Assembly: GCA_023433985.1 (NCBI GenBank)
Contig: JAEYTN010000496.1
Span: forward strand, 1 to 7,119
Reading direction: 5' to 3'
Origin: Pseudomonadota bacterium
Lineage (GTDB): Bacteria > Pseudomonadota > Alphaproteobacteria > Rhizobiales > Devosiaceae
Length of the DNA stretch: 7,119 bases
Shown here piece after piece: positions 5,824 through 7,119 of the stretch (its first letter is position 1; the number at the start of each line of letters is the position of its first letter). Both the position numbers and the translations under genes were made by a program. The notes beneath the pieces were generated by a model, which searched no databases, was not told where the DNA came from, and worked only from the letters and a program-made list of their open reading frames with translations.

Positions 5824-6384
5824 ATGCGCTGGCTGCGTCTGCTGCTTATTGTGTTCGTATTGCCGCTGGCCGTCGCCGCCTGCGCCCTCAACGGCCGTCC
5901 CGCGACCTACCCGGTCGAGACCAAGGGCCCCTACGCGCTCGATACCGGCGACGTGGTGCGCGTCTCGGTCTATGGCGAAGCGGAGATGACCAAGAGCTAC
6001 CGCGTCGACGATGCGGGCGACCTCGCCCTGCCGCTGATCGGCGCCGTCGACGTGCGCGGCAAGACCACGCAGATGGCCGCCGCCGAAATCACCGCCGCCC
6101 TCGCCGCGGGCTATATCCGCGAACCCTCGGTGGCCGTCGAGATCGAGACCTACCGCCCGTTTTTCATCCAGGGCGCGGTGAAGCAGGGCGGACAGTTTCC
6201 CTACGTCTACGGCATGACCGTCCGCGCCGCGATCAGCACCGCCGGCGGCTTCTCGGATACCGCCGACCGCGGCAAGGCCATCCTGTATCGCCGCCAAGGC
6301 CAGGAGATGGTGAAAGGCAGCGTCAACCTCGACTTCCCGATCTATCCCGGCGACACCATCGTGATCTCGGAGCGCTGGCTCTGA
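5824..6384 (+). CDS. Outer-membrane polysaccharide export lipoprotein (OPX, Wza/ExoF-like)
   Basis: This small periplasm-facing lipoprotein (186 residues) should take exopolysaccharide from the Wzz-type protein across the outer membrane. MRWLRLLLIVFVLPLAVAAC is a lipoprotein signal with lipobox VAAC and C20 as the lipidated residue. The Poly_export domain covers about 35-110, beginning YALDTGDVVRVSVYGE (37-52), with DDAGDLALPLIGAVDVRG (62-79) and an EPSVAVEI strand (100-107). One SLBB-type domain follows (about 111-170): PFFIQGAVKQGGQFPY (112-127), MTVRAAISTAGGFSDTADRG (131-150). YPGDTIVISERWL ends the protein. It lacks the additional SLBB repeats and C-terminal membrane helix of full-length Wza, so it is a short OPX protein of a kind common in rhizobial clusters. 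It is divergent from its likely partner at 3592-5652 and is followed by a glycosyltransferase gene. Confidence 0.92.
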   Translation: MRWLRLLLIVFVLPLAVAACALNGRPATYPVETKGPYALDTGDVVRVSVYGEAEMTKSYRVDDAGDLALPLIGAVDVRGKTTQMAAAEITAALAAGYIREPSVAVEIETYRPFFIQGAVKQGGQFPYVYGMTVRAAISTAGGFSDTADRGKAILYRRQGQEMVKGSVNLDFPIYPGDTIVISERWL

Positions 6385-6480
6385 TATTCGGCCGTCGCGG
6401 CAAATACTTCGTTCACCATCGGAACTAGGTGCCGGGTCCGGCTAAGTATTCCGAAACCCCCGCCCGCGTAACTCGGCTGC
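6385..6480 (+). other. Structured gap between the OPX and glycosyltransferase genes
   Basis: These 96 bases contain nested inverted repeats. The outer arms are AATACTT (6403-6409) and AAGTATT (6444-6450). Inside them lie CACC (6414-6417) facing GGTG (6428-6431), and GCCGG-GT-CCGGC (6431-6442). An RNA from here could form two small hairpins closed by an AU-rich stem. A further small hairpin GCCG-TCG-CGGC (6391-6401) sits just after the OPX stop, without a T run. I see no clear promoter or terminator, so read-through into the glycosyltransferase gene is likely. Confidence 0.3.
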
Positions 6481-7119
6481 ATGTCCGAGCCGCTTCGCAT
6501 CCTCCAGATCCTTCGCGCCCCCGTGGGCGGCCTGTTCCGTCACGTGCAGGACCTGACGCGTGAACTGGCGAGCCGCGGCCATCAACTCGGCATCGTCGCC
6601 GACAGCCTCCACACCGATGCCCTGAGCGAAGAACGGCTCGACCGGCTTCGCCCCTACGCCACGCTCGGCATCCACTCGCTGCCGATCCCCCGCCTCTTTG
6701 GTCCTGACGACATCCGCTCGGCCTTCAAGGTGCGCCGCCTCGCCAGGGAACTGGGGGTGGATGTGCTGCACGGGCATGGCGCCAAGGGCGGCCTCAACGC
6801 CCGGCTCGCCCGGATCGGCGCCCGTTCGCGCGTCGCGCTCTATACCCCCCATGGGGGTGTGCTGAACTATGCCCCGGACTCGCCGGCGGGCCGCGCCTTC
6901 CGCCAGGTCGAACACCTGCTCGCCGGCTTCACCGACGCCATCGTGTTCGAGAGCCGCTTCGCGCAACATGCCTTCGTCGAGCAGATTTCGCCGCCGCGCT
7001 GCCCCGCCCCGGTGATCCACAATGGCCTCGTACCGGACGAGTTCGAACCCATCACCCCGGCGCCCGACGCTGCCGACTTCGTCTTCATCGGCGAGTTCCG
7101 CGCCGTCAAGGGCATCGAG
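6481..7119 (+). CDS. GT4-family glycosyltransferase, N-terminal part cut by the window edge
   Basis: This is the first 213 codons of a GT-B fold glycosyltransferase of family 4, expected to transfer a sugar from a nucleotide donor onto a growing lipid-linked exopolysaccharide unit on the cytosolic side. The first strand and loop are LRILQILRAPVGGLFRHVQD (5-24), with the glycine pair typical of the acceptor-side pocket. Next come VDVLHGHGAKGG (93-104), YTPHGG (121-126), IVFESRF (154-160) and VIHNGLVPDEF (178-188), the usual hinge before the second domain. The second domain opens with FIGEFRAVKG (202-211), equivalent to the VGRLxxxKG strand. The C-terminal donor-binding half, including the expected EX7E motif, lies outside the window. 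ATG 6481 is forced: an in-frame TAA sits at 6469-6471 with no other start codon between. No clear Shine-Dalgarno is visible. The donor and acceptor sugars cannot be told. Confidence 0.9.
   Translation, partial: MSEPLRILQILRAPVGGLFRHVQDLTRELASRGHQLGIVADSLHTDALSEERLDRLRPYATLGIHSLPIPRLFGPDDIRSAFKVRRLARELGVDVLHGHGAKGGLNARLARIGARSRVALYTPHGGVLNYAPDSPAGRAFRQVEHLLAGFTDAIVFESRFAQHAFVEQISPPRCPAPVIHNGLVPDEFEPITPAPDAADFVFIGEFRAVKGIE

Noticed and set aside
6391..6401. GCCG-TCG-CGGC hairpin as a terminator after the OPX gene
   Set aside because: Only four pairs and no T tract follow.
6442..7020. Minus-strand frame opposite the glycosyltransferase
   Set aside because: No recognisable motifs; the plus strand carries a clear GT4 sequence across the same bases.
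1..7119. CRISPR arrays, tRNA or rRNA genes, transposase genes or insertion-sequence ends
   Set aside because: No regularly spaced repeats, no cloverleaf or rRNA-like sequence, and no transposase or integrase motifs were seen on either strand.

Overview
The window looks like chromosomal DNA of a high-GC alphaproteobacterium, probably of the order Hyphomicrobiales (Rhizobiales); a Devosia-like lineage is a guess. The grounds are strong third-position GC, a COX15-type heme A synthase beside a DUF2842 protein (a family I know mainly from alphaproteobacteria), and rhizobial-style exopolysaccharide proteins. Assignment rests on reading translations by eye; no database was searched.

Left part (1-2541): housekeeping genes. 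On the minus strand lie heme A synthase (1146-2198, apparently starting at TTG), a 230-bp gap, then rplM (L13) and rpsI (S9, cut by the left edge). The two ribosomal genes overlap by one base (TAATG) and have a near-consensus sigma-70 promoter (TTGACG, 17 bp, TATATC) in the gap. The gap also holds an AT-rich islet (19 G/C in 60 bases) with a strong bulged dyad. Divergent from heme A synthase is a 68-residue DUF2842 membrane protein (2335-2541).

Right part (2550-7119): the edge of an exopolysaccharide export and assembly locus. On the minus strand, a Wzz/GNVR chain-length protein (686 aa) is followed after 7 bp by a NodB-type polysaccharide deacetylase without an evident signal peptide (344 aa). 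Across a 171-bp divergent intergenic region, the plus strand carries a small outer-membrane polysaccharide export (OPX/Wza-like) lipoprotein (186 aa) and, after 96 bp, the first 213 codons of a GT4 glycosyltransferase that runs off the right edge. The Wzz-type protein and OPX lipoprotein would form the inner- and outer-membrane parts of one export machine. The deacetylase would modify the sugar chain or its lipid-linked precursor, and the glycosyltransferase would add a sugar. The polymerase, flippase and priming transferase are not in the window.

I see no clearly new system, mobile element, CRISPR array, tRNA or rRNA. The points most worth a second look are the degenerate, P-loop-less kinase-like domain at the C-terminus of the Wzz-type protein, the paired TAAG-N7-TTAA boxes between the two export genes, and the AT-rich dyad upstream of rplM.
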